Shown: positions 47,249 to 59,500 of the stretch, piece by piece
How positions within the stretch are numbered: the stretch's first letter is position 1
Layout of the letters: every line of letters starts with the position of its first letter
Source of the DNA: Equus caballus
Taxonomy: Eukaryota > Chordata > Mammalia > Perissodactyla > Equidae
Direction: 5' to 3'
Assembly (NCBI RefSeq): GCF_041296265.1
Contig: NC_091695.1
Span: 35,793,001 to 35,857,000 of the forward strand
Length of the DNA stretch: 64,000 bases
The notes under the pieces: model-generated
Database searches by the model: none
What the model was told of the DNA's origin: nothing
Seen by the model: only the letters and a program-made list of their open reading frames with translations
Translations under genes and position numbers: made by a program

Positions 47249-48960
47249 CAACTGATTTCTGAATGCTGATTTTATATCCTACAACTTTATTGAATTCATT
47301 GATTACTTCCAACAGTGTTTCGGTTGAGTCTTTAGGATTTTTCTATATATAAGTTCGCGCACTCTGCAAATAATGACAATTTTACTTCTTCCTACCCAAT
47401 TTGGATGTCTACTATTTCCTTATATTGCTTCATAGTATTAGTTAAGACTATCAGTTCTACGTTGAATGAGGGTGGTGAGAGTGAGTATCCTTGTCTTGTT
47501 CCTGATGTTAGAGGAAAGCTTTCAGTTATTCACCATTGAATATAATGTTAGCCATGGATTTGTTTATGTGGCCTTTATTATGTTGAAGTATGTTCCTTCC
47601 ACATCCTATTTTTTGGGGTTTCAATCATGAAAGGAACGTTCTATTTTGTCCTATACTTTCTTTTCATCTATTGAAATGATAATATGAATTTAATCTTTCA
47701 TTCTATTAATATGGTGTATCACATTTACTAATTTGTGCATGTTGAAGCATCCTTCCATCCCAGGGATAAATCCCAGTTGGTCAAGTGGTGTAATCCTTTT
47801 ACTATGTTGTTGAATTCAGTTTACTAATATTTCATTGGGAATTTTTGCATCTATATTCATGATGGATATTGGTCCATAGTTTTCTTTTCTTGTGGTGTCC
47901 TTATCTGACTTTGGTATCAGAGTTATGCTGGTGTCATAAAATATGATTGCAAGCTTTTCTTCTGGTTCAACTTTTTGGAAGAGTTTGAGAAGGATTGGAA
48001 CTAATTCTACTTTAAATATTTGGTAGAATTTGCCAGAGAAGTTATCTGGTTCTGGGGTTGTCAGTATTAGGTTTTTCATTACTGATTCAATTTTCTTAAT
48101 CACTATTGTTGTATTCAGATTTTCTACTTTTTCCTGATTCAGTCTTAGTAGGATGTATCTTTCTAGGAAATTACTTATTTTTTCTAGGCTATTCAATTAG
48201 TTGGCATATAATTGTTCATGGTAGTCTCATGATCTTATATATTTCTGTAATATCACATGCAATGTCACTTCTTTCATTTCTGATTGTACATATTTGAGTA
48301 TTCTGTCTTTTTTTCTTAGTCTCACTAAGGGTTTGTCAACTTTGTTCATCTTTTTGAAAGCCAGCTCTTAACTTTGTTGATTTTTTTCTATTGTTTTTAT
48401 AGTCTCTTTTTCATATTTCCACTCTAATTTTTGTAATTTATTTTCTTATACTTACTTTAGGCTTATTTTTTTCTTATTTTCTATTTCCTTGAGGTGTAAA
48501 TTTGGGTTGTTATTGAGAGTCTTCTATTTTCTTAACCCATGCATTTATTGCTATAAACTTCCCTGTCAGAACTGCTTTTGTAGCATCCCACTGATTTTGG
48601 TGGGTTATGTTTCCATTTTCATTTATTTCAAGATATTTTTGATTTCTCTTTTGATTTCTCTGTTGATTTCTCATTTGACCCATTTGTTGGTCAGAAGCAT
48701 GTTTAGTTTTCACATATTTGTAGATTTTCCAGCTTTCTTCTTGTGAATTTCTAGTTTCACACCAATCTTTTCAGAAAAGATACGTGGTATGATTTCAATC
48801 TTAAATTTGCCACCACGTGTTTTGTGTCCTGTCATATGATCTACCCTAGAGATATTCTGTGTGCACTTCAGGAGAATGTGTATTCTGCTGCTATTGAATA
48901 ATGTGTTCCATAAATGTCTAAGTCCATTTGTTCTAATGTGATTCAAGTCCAATGTTTCCC

Positions 48961-49142
48961 GGTTTTTGCTGAGGAAGAATCGCCCTGAGCTAAATCTGTT
49001 GCCAATCATCCTCTTTTTTTGTATATGGGCTGTCACAACAGATGGCCACTGACAGATGGAGTGGTGTGTAGATCTGTCCATGCCTGGGAACCACAGCCAG
49101 GCCACCAAAGCAGAGCACACCAAACAACCACCAGGGCTCACC
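48961..49142 (-). mobile_element. ERE SINE nested in L1
   Basis: A degraded reverse-strand ERE: GCTGAGGAAGAATCGCCCTG, then TGCCTGGGAACCACAGCCAG, and a shortened CACCAGGGCTCACC end. It splits the L1 sequence between CAAGTCCAATGTTTC and CAAACATTTC. Confidence 0.85.
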
Positions 49143-49538
49143 TCAAACATTTCTTTTTTGATTTTCTGTCTGGATGATCTATTCTTGAAAGTGGAGTACT
49201 AAAGCCCTCTACTATTATTGTGTTGTTGTCTATTTCTCCCTTTAGATTTGTATTTGCTTAATATATTTATGTGCTCTCTTTTGGGTGAATATAGGTTTAT
49301 GTTTATTATGTATTCTTGATGAATTGACCCCTTTATCATTATATAATGACCTTCTTTGTCTCTTGTTTCTATATTTGGCTTTAAGTCTATTTTGTCTGAT
49401 ATAAATATAGCTATTTCTGCTTTCTTTTGGTTTCCCCTTGTGTGGAATATCTTTTTACATCCCTTCACTTTGAGCCTATGTGTGTCTTAAAGCTGTAGTG
49501 TTTCTCTTGTTGGCAGCATATAGTTGAATCTTATTCTT

Positions 49539-49763
49539 TGTTGTTGTTGTTGTTGTTGTTGTTTTCTGCTTTATCTCCCAAAATCCCCCCGGTACATAGT
49601 TGTATATCTTAGTTACAGGTCCTTCTAGTTGCGGCATGTGGGACACCACCTCAACATGGCCTGATGAGCGGTCCCATGTCCACACCCAGGATCCGAACCA
49701 GTGAAACCCTGGGCCGCCATAGCAGGGTGCGCAAATTTGACCACTCAGCCACAGGGCTGACCC
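49539..49763 (-). mobile_element. ERE1-type SINE nested in L1, with (GTT)n tail
   Basis: On the reverse strand this reads as a nearly complete ERE1. On the + strand one sees the (GTT)8 tail at 49539-49563, then CGGTACATAGTTGTATATCT, GGATCCGAACCAGTGAAACC and GGGCTGACCC. Target duplications are GAATCTTATTCTT and GAGTCTTATTCTT. Confidence 0.95.
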
Positions 49764-50139
49764 TGAGTCTTATTCTTTTATCTATCCAGTAGTCTGCCTT
49801 TTGATTGGTGAATTCAATCCATTTACATTTAGATAGACTATTGATATGTAAGGACTTACTAATGTCCTATTATTAATTGCTTTCTGGATGTTTTATATTT
49901 CCACTGTTTATTTTTCCCCTGTTTCTGCCTACGTTTGTACATTAGTGATTTTTCGTGGTTGTATGCTGTTACTTCTTTCTTTGTCTTTTGTGAATGTACT
50001 CTAGGTTTTTGCTTTGTGGTTACCATGAGGCTTATATAAAAATCTCATAGAGAAAGCAGTCCATTTTAAGTTGATGGCAACTTAACTTCGATTGTCTACA
50101 AAAGCTGTACCATTTTAATCCCCCCCTTTTTTTCTCTCT

Positions 50140-50376
50140 TTTTTTTGAGGAAGATTAGCCCTAAGCTAACTACTGCCAGTCCTCCTCTTTTTGCTGAGGA
50201 CACCTGGCCCTGAGCTAACATCCGTGCCCATCTTCCTCTACTTTATATGTGGGACGTCTACCACAGCATGGCTTGACAAGCAGTGCCATGTCCACACCTG
50301 GGATCCGAACTGGCGAACCCCGGGCTGCCAAGAAGCAGAACGTGCGAACTTAACTGCTGTGCCACCAGGGAGCCCC
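50140..50376 (-). mobile_element. ERE SINE nested in L1
   Basis: A reverse-strand ERE running from TTTTTTTGAGGAAGATTAGC through GGGATCCGAACTGGCGAACC to GCCACCAGGGAGCCCC. It interrupts the inter-ORF part of the antisense L1. Confidence 0.95.
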
Positions 50377-52700
50377 TTTTATATTATTTAATACCATTGT
50401 TTACCTCCTTTTATATTGAGTATTCTTTAAAAATTATAGTAGTTATAATTATTTTTAATACACTTTTAAGCTTTATACTATAGTGAAGTGGTCAACATAC
50501 CATCCTTTTACAGAATTAGAGTTTTATAATCTGGCTATATATTTATATTATCATTGTTTTGTATACTTTCATATGTTTTTGTGACACTGATTAATGTCTT
50601 TTTTATTTCACCTTGAAAAAATCCTTTCAGCGTTTTTTTGCAAGACAGGTGCAATAGTGATGAACAATCTCAGCTTTTTTGTTTCTGGGGAAGTCTTTTT
50701 TTCTCTTTCATATCTTAAGTATAACTTTGCTGGATAGAGTATTTTTGGCTGGCAATTTTTTCTTTCAACTCTGAATATGTCATTCCACTCTCTCCTGGCC
50801 AATAGGGTGTCTGCTGAGTAAACTACTGATAGCTTAATGGGGGTTCCTTTGTAGGTTACAATGTTTTTCTCTTATTGTTTTTAGGATTCTCTATGTTTGA
50901 TTTTTCACAGTTTTATTACAAAGTGTCTTGATGAAGGTCTTTTGACGTGAGATAATAGGTTAACCTGTTAGCTTCATGAACTGGATGCCCAGTGTCTCCC
51001 CATGTTTTAGAGGTTTTTGGAATTATTTAATTAATTTTCTACCCCCTTCTGTTTCTTTTCTCTTTCTCAACCCCAATTATCCTAATTTTGTTTTGATGGA
51101 ATCTCATAGATCATGTAGGCTTTCTTTGCACTTTTTCATTCTTTTTTTTTCCTCTGCCCTGACTGGGTTATTTCAAATTTTTGGTCCTCTAGCATAACTT
51201 ATCTGTCTTCCATTTGCTCCACTCTACCACAAATGCTCACTATTGCAGTTTTCATTTTATTCACTGAATTCTTCAGCTGCAGAATTACTGTTGTGTTCCT
51301 TTTTATAATTGCTAACCCTTTGGTAAGTATCTCCTTTTGTTCATTTTTTTCTGATCTCAATAAATTGGTTTTCTGAGTTTTCTTACAGTTCATTGAATTT
51401 TTTCAAAAGAGCTATTTAAAATCTTTATCAAATAGGTCTCAAAATTCTGTGCCTTGGAGCTTGATTCTTGGAGAATCATTGTTAACTTTAGTGATGGCAT
51501 GTTTTCTTTATATTTCATGTTTTTTGTAAGTTTGCACTGCTGCTTAAGCATTTGAGGCAGCAGACATCTCCTTAAAGCTTGCTAGTTAACTTCAGATAGG
51601 GTATACTGTCATTGGTAGTGTTATATATGAGGTTTTCTCTCCTTTGTATGGGTAAATCTGCCCCACCCTTCTTCCTCTCTCTCGTAACAAAATTCTTAAG
51701 CTAATGTGTCTTTTCTGTTCTTATTACTCACCAGGCTGGCTATCTGAAGTCTCTTTTTTGTTTTCCAGAATGTGACGCTACAGCTGATGGTTTTGGTTTC
51801 TCTCTTACGCACAGACTCAAGTCTATTTTTCTGAGAGCAATCAGTTTACCAGATTTACTCTCACTGCTACCCATGGAAATGTGCACAAAAGCCAGTTGTA
51901 GAGTAGGGAGAAGTGTGGGTTTAGCACTGGGAGGTTGGGATTTGTGATGGATCCAGTCAGGAGATCCTGCATAAGGTACTCCTGGAGGCTCATATTTAAA
52001 CTTTCTGCTGAAATCCTGAATGCAATCAGCACAAACTGTGTAACATTATTGCCCTTTAATATTCTTACCTGCTTCTTTCCTGATCTTCCTTCTCCCTCCT
52101 GTCATGTACTACCATTCCCAGTAGTCTAGGTACTTCTGGAGAGAAATGGGTTTCTCCAGCTGCGACTAGCACTACTGGGGTAGCTGGGTACTCCCTCACT
52201 GCTATTTTTCACTGTGGAAGTGTTCACCACTGCTAAAGTTTATCTTGCACAGTGTGCCTTGAGAGGGGTGGTGCTGGCACAGCTCCTTTCATTGTCTTCA
52301 CTGTGACCAAACTCACGTGTTTTTTCTGCTCCATTATGGTGCTGGAATCCCTTCTTCGCAGGGCTGGGCTTCGTTGCTGAGAGACAAAGTCTGTCTCATT
52401 CACGGTTGTCTGCCCAAGTCTTCAGCACTCTCCAGGCTTTACCTGACTGTGGCCAAGATAGGTTGGGGCAATTTTGCTGAGTCCTGCTGATTCTGAGGTC
52501 TGTCTGCTTAGTATTGGATTTTCAGGTGGGTGAGAGTCCTCCTGTGCCTCTTGGTGCATGGTGCTGGATACTCCAACTCACAAAGGTGCTTTTGTTTGTG
52601 GATGGATATCCAATTCATTGTTACAAAAGCAAAACAAAATCAGAGAATGTCTTTCTCTGCTAAAATGCTGATGTCACTCCTTTCTTGGATCATTTTACTC

Positions 52701-55080
52701 TCATCCATCTACTTATAGAAATACGCCATGTAAATATCATCATGATTATGACCTCAAAAACACCAAGTCAAAATTTTTTGTTTAAAGGGATTCTGGGTTG
52801 GTGTTGCCTTCAAAGCATCTGGCAAGTGACATAAATCATTTTTGGAACAACAGATTTTAAACTCAAGCATTATGAATTCCCACAGATAAATTTTAAAGAA
52901 ACATGTACTTAAGATGCCAGGGGCCGGCCCCATGGCCAAGTGGTTAAGTTCATGCTCTCCACTTCAGCTGCCCAGGGTTTCACTGGTTCTGATCCTGGGC
53001 ACAGTCATGGCACTACTCATCAAGCAATGCTAAGGCAGTGTCCCACATAGCACAACCAGAGGTGCTCAAAACTAGAATATACAGCTGTGTACTGGGGGTG
53101 CTGTGGGGAGAAGAAGAAGACAAAGAAAAAAAGGAAGCTTGGCAACAGATGTTAGCTCAGGTGCCAATCCATAGGGGAAAAAAAGATATAAAAATTACTA
53201 AAGATACAAATAAACAGGTCACCTTAACTAAAGTCAGCAATAACATCCAACTATAGAATGATGCATGCAAAACCATGTATTTCTATTATGAGAAAATAAT
53301 AATTTTAATAAGTAAATTAAAAATGTTTAAATAAAGGATGCTATGGAAAATGTGATGAAAGAGTGAGACTATCAAAGCTGACCATTTGAGTAATGAAGAA
53401 AATAGATCCGTTAGAGAGAAAATAAAATATTATGATTGAAATTTGAAGTTCAATGGATGACTTAGGCAATTCGCACAACTTACAATAGAATGAACTTACT
53501 GGAAGATAGATCTGTAAAAATTAAACAGAACACAGTAGAGACATACAAATAATGAATGTTTCAGTGATGTGGGAGGTAGAGGAAGAAGTTTCAACACACC
53601 TCTAGTTGGGGTTACAGAGGAATATAATACAAATATGGAGGCAATTTTCATGGTACTATCTGCGTTTAGTAGACAGCACGTGAGGCTTAAGATTACCATA
53701 TTGAATGAGTAGACATTACAGGAAGCTATGAATTTATCCATGAGTAGAAGGAGAAGAACAGCACATATTGTAACTGCTCAATAAATCTTTTTGTCGTCAT
53801 GACTGTTGGCTAAGATGGTGATGGTGATGATGATGAAGAACACAATTTTTTGCTCTGTCCTCACAAAACTCTCCCTCCATTCAGTCTCTCTGTGGACAGA
53901 ACCACATCTACGTCTAGGTTGGTAAATACATAGTCTATCTGCTCCCATTTCTTCTTCTATGTTGATGGAAAATATCTTGATTTTCTTTTCTAATTAATCT
54001 CTTCATTCCTTCAGAATTTTTCTCAAAACAGTGCACCATGAAACAATGACTGATTTGATCTTAGGAAATTCATACTTCTACATTACTTCTCAGTCTACAG
54101 CCTTATGCTTCTATGGGGATTTTTTTTTCTTTTCAATAATTTTTGGAACTAGGAGGTTAGGAAATGTTTTTGGAGAAGGAAGACATTATGGATGGCTAAT
54201 GTTGACACATGTTTATAGTTCACAGACATAGCTTATTCCATTAATGTCACAGCCTTTCTCCAGTGAAATCTCCAAGACTTCTAATTTTATCCATGTACAC
54301 AACTCCCAGGCAATATTTGATATCTATTTTCTACCTTTCACAGCTTCCCATTATTTTCCTTCTAGTTAGAGTTCATCTGAATAAAAATGTGTATGTGTTG
54401 GGAGATGTTCTAATAATTATCTGAAGAGATGACTGCTATTGCATCTTGAAGAGGGTATACAGTGCCTGAGGCAAAAATATTTTTTTGGCTGTTTATCATT
54501 TGGCCTGAAGACTTAGTGCTTGCCTTCCCTGGACTGGCTCCAATAAGAAAAAGAGAAAGAACTTCCAGAAATCCTGCGTCTGCTTCCTAATCTCCATATC
54601 CATTCCTAAACATCTCAACTCTTACATGAGATCAAGTCACTTTTATTTGTAGAAGTCTTTTACCTGGGAATCATGAATAGACTGGAGTGTGATTGAGAAT
54701 CCAATAAAACCACATGTAAAGGTGGTAAGTAGTTGCAGTGTCCTGGATACTGTGCCTAAAGTTTCCAACATTTTCATAAGTATCACTGACCCGAAGAAGA
54801 TCAAGAATCACTATCCTAGACAGTTTAACTTATAAGTATCTCTGATTTGAGGAAATAAAAATCTTCATCTGCAATGATGGGTGCATAATGACCCTTACAA
54901 CCTTGTCTTATCTAACTTCTCTGAGCCTTCTTAGCGTCATTAAGAAGTGTAAGTCACATCTATTTCCAAACTGCCTCTTGGTATGTGACTCTTCCCACCA
55001 TATCATTGCATTATTCTTATGTCTCTTGAGGCATTATGAGAGCAGAAAGGCAGTTACAGAATTGTCCACCTTCCTGATTA
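52701..55080. repeat. Shared upstream flank of OR copy 4
   Basis: Collinear with the other upstream flanks, interrupted by one ERE at 52920. The shared landmark TGTTGATGGAAAATATCTTG is near 53960. Short frames such as 53496-53741 on the reverse strand resemble 6133-6339 only because of the duplication and are not conserved as protein. No gene was seen. Confidence 0.7.
52920..53185 (+). mobile_element. ERE SINE with 3' extension
   Basis: The head GGGGCCGGCCCCATGGCCAA is followed by the body up to GTGTACTGGGGGTGCTGTGG. A tail containing GCAACAGATGTTAGCTCAGG is the segment seen in antisense EREs as CTGAGCTAACATC. Units 1, 2 and 3 lack it. Confidence 0.96.
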
Positions 55081-55110
55081 CATTAATTGAATATTAGTTC
55101 CCAAGGAGAT
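55081..55110 (+). promoter_or_regulatory. Candidate OR promoter pair, unit 4
   Basis: CATTAATTGAATATTAG is followed by TTCCCAAGGAGAT. The homeodomain core is intact and the O/E-like repeat imperfect in its right half. It lies 500 bp before the ATG. Confidence 0.42.
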
Positions 55111-55557
55111 TTTAAAGAGCCCCTACCTTGTCATCACTTAACTATAAGGTCCAGCATGATTCAGGGACTTTTTCAAGCACTGAATTAAATTCAGAGCCAG
55201 GACTTATCATACTCCTTCTGTTTCACAATATAGAGATCTGGCAGCATTTTCCTACCTTACTCTATTTCTAATTCTCATATATTTGTAAAATTGTAGGGGA
55301 AAAACATGCAATTAAGACATTTTAGGAGATAATGTACTAATCATGTTCATTTACTGTGTTTTGCCCCCAAAGGAAAATGACTATTTATGCAAGAAAACTT
55401 TTAGTTAAGTTTGGTGAATATACATAAAAGACACAGATTAATTCAACACTGATGATTTAAGATGTATATTTAGTGAGCTGTGTGACTGGGAAGAAATGAA
55501 AACACTTTTTTTGAGTTTTTTGAAAATGAATCCATTTCCTTCTTTCAACTTTTTCTC

Positions 55558-55562
55558 AGCAG
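55558..55562 (+). promoter_or_regulatory. Splice acceptor of OR copy 4 coding exon
   Basis: CTTTCAACTTTTTCTC followed by AGCAG, about 20 bp before the ATG, as in the intact paralogs. Confidence 0.6.
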
Positions 55563-55580
55563 ATCTCAACAAGCAGGACC

Positions 55581-56523
55581 ATGGAAGAAAATAGAAATCA
55601 CACTTCCGTGGCCGTGTTTGTTCTCCTGGGACTCTCAGATGAAAAAGAGCTGCAACTTATCTTCTTCCCAGTCTTCCTAGGGATCTACCTTGTGACCCTC
55701 CTCTGGAACCTGGGTCTCATCATCCTAATCAGGATGGACTCCCACCTGCACACACCTATGTACTTCTTTCTCAGTTTCCTGTCATTTATAGACATCTGCT
55801 ATTCTTCTTCCACCAGCCCAAGGATGCTTTCAGACTTCCTAAAAGAGGAAAAAATGATTTCATTCATTGCCTGTGCCACCCAGTATTTTGTTGCATCCTG
55901 GATGTGTCTGACGGAGTGCTGTCTCTTGGCTGCCATGGCCTATGACAGATATGTTGCTATTGGTAGGCCTCTGCAGTACTCAGCCATCATGGCTCCTGGC
56001 CTCTGTCAGAAGATGGTTGCTGGGGCCTGTGGGAGTGGTTTCCTTAGTAGCTTAGCTGAAACAATCCCTTGCTTTCATCTCTACTACTGTGGGCCCAATA
56101 TCATTCCAAATTTCTTCTGTGACATAACCCACATCATATCCTTGTCTTGCTCCAATCCCTTCATCAGCCAAATGATTCTTTTTCTGGTAGCTTTTTTTAT
56201 TGGGTTCAGTTCTGTTCTTGTTATTCTCTTGTCCTATAGTTTCATTGCAGCTTCCATCCTGAAAATATCCTCCATAAAAGGTAGTGCCAAGGCCTTCAAT
56301 ACCTGTGCCTCCCACTTGGTAGTTGTGACAATCTTCTACGGAACAGGCCTCTCAGTGTACATGCATCCTCTCTGGTCACTCTGAGAAACAAGACAAGGTT
56401 CTGTCAGTGTTCTATGTTATCCTTATCCCCATGTTAAACCCTCTTTTCTATAGTCTGAGGAACAAGGAGATCAAAGAGGCCCTCAAGAGGGTGATAAAGA
56501 GGGCAAAACATTTACTTCAGTAA
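55581..56523 (+). pseudogene. Olfactory receptor copy 4, near-intact, one 2-bp deletion
   Basis: The reading frame is open for 267 codons through TM6 with all OR signatures: NHT at 6-8, PMYFFLSFLSF, MAYDRYVAI at 119-127, C98/C180 and KAFNTCASH at 237-245. After VYMHP the paralogs read SSxHSKKQNK. Here two bases are missing just after CATCCT (about 56369), so the frame reads LWSL and stops. Downstream, in the original frame, [14 protein letters not shown] through [14 protein letters not shown] is intact to TAA at 56521-56523. Total length is 943 against 945 in the intact copies. Loss of TM7 should abolish function. It could be a recent or segregating null allele, or an assembly error. The sequence is most similar to copy 1. 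Confidence 0.93.
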
Positions 56524-59500
56524 GAACATATTTGAGCAGGTGTTACCCTAAGAAGGAAAACAGTGGTAAGAACATTCAAGTAAACTTTTGTAGGTCACAA
56601 GACTAAGTATAGAGAAGTGAAAACCTGACTCCTTGATTTCTGTTGCCATTATATTTAGCTTCCACCAGCAAGTGATCTGTCTGAGGCAATGTCATCAAGA
56701 TGGAAATCAGTTTGTTAGACCCAAGTAGATGAAAAGCTTTCTTTTGAGAACACAGCTTCCAATAGCTGTTATCACTATTGCAGACAAATGACAAGACCCT
56801 AGGAAGTCATGCACATGATTCTTTCCTCTACAGTTTTTATGATTGCTATTATTTATTTTCAATTTTTCAGCATTATTTATATTTCTATAAAAAGAAAATA
56901 AAATAATGTATAAATTTTTATGTGTGAAAGTTAAAAATAATTTAAAGTGAATACTTTATCATCTTAATTCTAAACAGAGAGAGAGAAAGTCAGCATTAGT
57001 GAGAGGGATACAGAAAGAGAAAGCTGGAAAGAGAGAAAGAAACAGAGAGGGACACATACACAGAGAGAAAGAGGAGAGAGAAAGGGAAGAGAGGGAAAGA
57101 GAGAGGCTGGAAGGTTAAGGCAGGAGAGTAGACAAAAGGAGAGGAGAGGGAGAAGGATTGGTCTGGCTTTATTTCCAAATAATCTTGTTCCATTTATATT
57201 ACTCTTCGAAATTTCTTATGAAGTAAATTGTGAAAAACAGTTGGGAGAAAGGAATGGTAGAAAGAAGGGGCTTTTTTTTTTTCCTGAAGAAGATTCACGC
57301 TGATCTAACATTCATTACCAGCCTTCTTCATTTTTTGCTTGAGGAAGATTAGTCCTGAGCTAACATCTGTGCCAGTCTTTCTCTATTTTGTGTGTGGGCT
57401 GCCGCCTCAGAACAGCTGATGAGCGGTATGCCCATGCCCAGGATCCAAACACGTGAACCTGGGCTGCAATGTAGAATGCACAGAACTTAAGCATTATGCC
57501 ACTGGGCTGGCTCCCAGAAGGGGCAATTTTAAGGTCAAGAGTTGGGGAGAGTCTCAGAGGCTAGAAAGAAGTCAAAGGCATCAATTTCTGGTCATAGGTA
57601 GCCTAGAGCAAGCTTCATGGTAGCTTCCAAAGATCATGCAAGACTAAGAAACGAAGGCTGTTATGGTATGTCTAGGGAGGCAGAGCCTGAGTCCCAGAGA
57701 TGGGAGCTTCACAGGAACTCCAGGGCCTTCAGTATGACCAGGGAGAAGCAGAGACACCAGCCTTGGAGAGTCCAACTAAGAGAATTTAAAGAAAATTTTA
57801 AAGAGAGATTTTTCTTCAGACAAGAGGTTGTAGGCTAAACTTTGTACATGTTACATTATTATTTACACAACTCTTTACACTTAATTAGTTACATTGTATA
57901 GATGTGATTTTTTTCTACTACCATGTGCGGTTCGCAGGTGAGAAATTATCTCCATGTCACAGATAGAACCTTTGGGCATATTTTGTTCTGCCACGTTCCT
58001 TCCAGGGTAGCAACAATCCATCTTTGAGTTCACAAAGTGTCATGTGTGGAACATAAATGGTTCTTACTGACAGGAAACATGTCCTTCATTGCTTGTCCCT
58101 GCGCCCAACTTCTACACTTTTGGTGTTACATATTTAAATCTATCTTAAGAATCTATTCAGGTTAAAACATTAAATTTTTAAAGTTCTTATCAGAGTGAAT
58201 AAATAACTACTAACCAATTATCGAGTTTTAAATCAAATAATTAAGTCATTAACCCATCAATACCTTTCTCCCTAAAAGTAAGGTTACCTGAAGGACATCA
58301 AACCATGAGTGGGAACTTCCTAAAACATCTATGTATCCCTAATAATGGCAGGGTAGATGAGTTCCATTTAAAAAAAAAAAACACAAAAAAACAAAAAGCA
58401 AAAGTTTGTGAGAATGATCGAAGTGGATATTTTTAATGAAGGATTAGTAATACAGCATAATATGTCAGAGAGAACTCCAATTCAGTGTAAATATATTATA
58501 CCTATTTTAATAGAAGGCATGCTGTGTGCTTCACTCTCTGATAACTGCCTTATAAGCATTATCTAATTTGATTCTATGAAGAGCTACTCTATGAATAGCT
58601 GATACTATGAGCCCATTTTACAGGTGACAATAGTGAGGCTTGAAGAGGTTAATTTGCTCAAGGTCACATAACCAAGAAATAGAAAGGTGGAATTCAACCC
58701 TGATTAGCTAATACCAATGCCCATGGTATTAACCATGATGATCTGTGACTCTGTCTTGAGTTACTTTTATCGTATTCCTTATTGCTTCAATTTCCTCACT
58801 TACGTGTAGCAAATCATGCCATGTCTGCCTCACATGGCTGCTGTTATTGATTCAAGTCAGGGAGTTGAGAAAATATATGTATCTAAAATGAAAGCGGTTT
58901 GTAAACAGGGAAGTGTCCAAACATCTAATTTTTGTTATCAAGTTGTATTGTCAGTCACCTGTGTCATCTTTGGCAAATCTATTAACTGCACTGGCCTCAG
59001 GTAGTCACCTTGAAAATGATGGTATTCCACTGGATGATCTCTAGGTCCTTTCCAGCTCAAATGTCTCCATGTTCATTAAAAGGAAAGCTATAATCATGAG
59101 CTAATAATAGGACCATGGGGAAGTGTGGAATTGAATCATAAGGGACATGGCAAATTGGGGCATGAAACTAGCATGGAAAAAACTCCATGACATTCATGAG
59201 TCCGGAGAGCAAGTATCTGGAGAGTTTTCTCCCTGTAACTGTCTTTTTTCCTTTCACCTCTGCCCTAAGAACACATATGAGAGGATCCCCAGTGGTGGGC
59301 ATTTCTTTGGCTGTAAGTAGACAGCCAATTTCATGGCCAAAAGTCCCCATCTCGGAGTGCAGTGTGGCCTACCTAAATAATTCTTTTGAAAAGAAATAAG
59401 AAATTTCAACTTTGGCAAGAACTCTTTATCCAGGGGGATGTAGGTCAAAGTGAGAGGGCAAGACTTATAGAAAACAGTGGATTCTGTCCTATCTCAACAT

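Larger units (their letters stand above)
47249..52700 (-). mobile_element. Antisense L1 upstream of OR copy 4
   Basis: The ORF2 reverse-transcriptase part starts at 47249 (ACTGATTTCTGAATGCTGAT) and ORF2 continues to about 50050. Three ERE SINEs are inserted at 48961, 49539 and 50140. ORF1 is at about 50560-51400, where the reverse strand reads ARREWNDIFRVERKNCQPKI followed by LYPAKLYLRY. The 5' UTR-like segment runs from about 51640 to 52700. Many stops and shifts mark it as old. Confidence 0.87.

Noticed and set aside
56052-56315. Reverse-strand 87-codon frame inside OR copy 4
   Set aside because: Shadow of the real + strand receptor frame.
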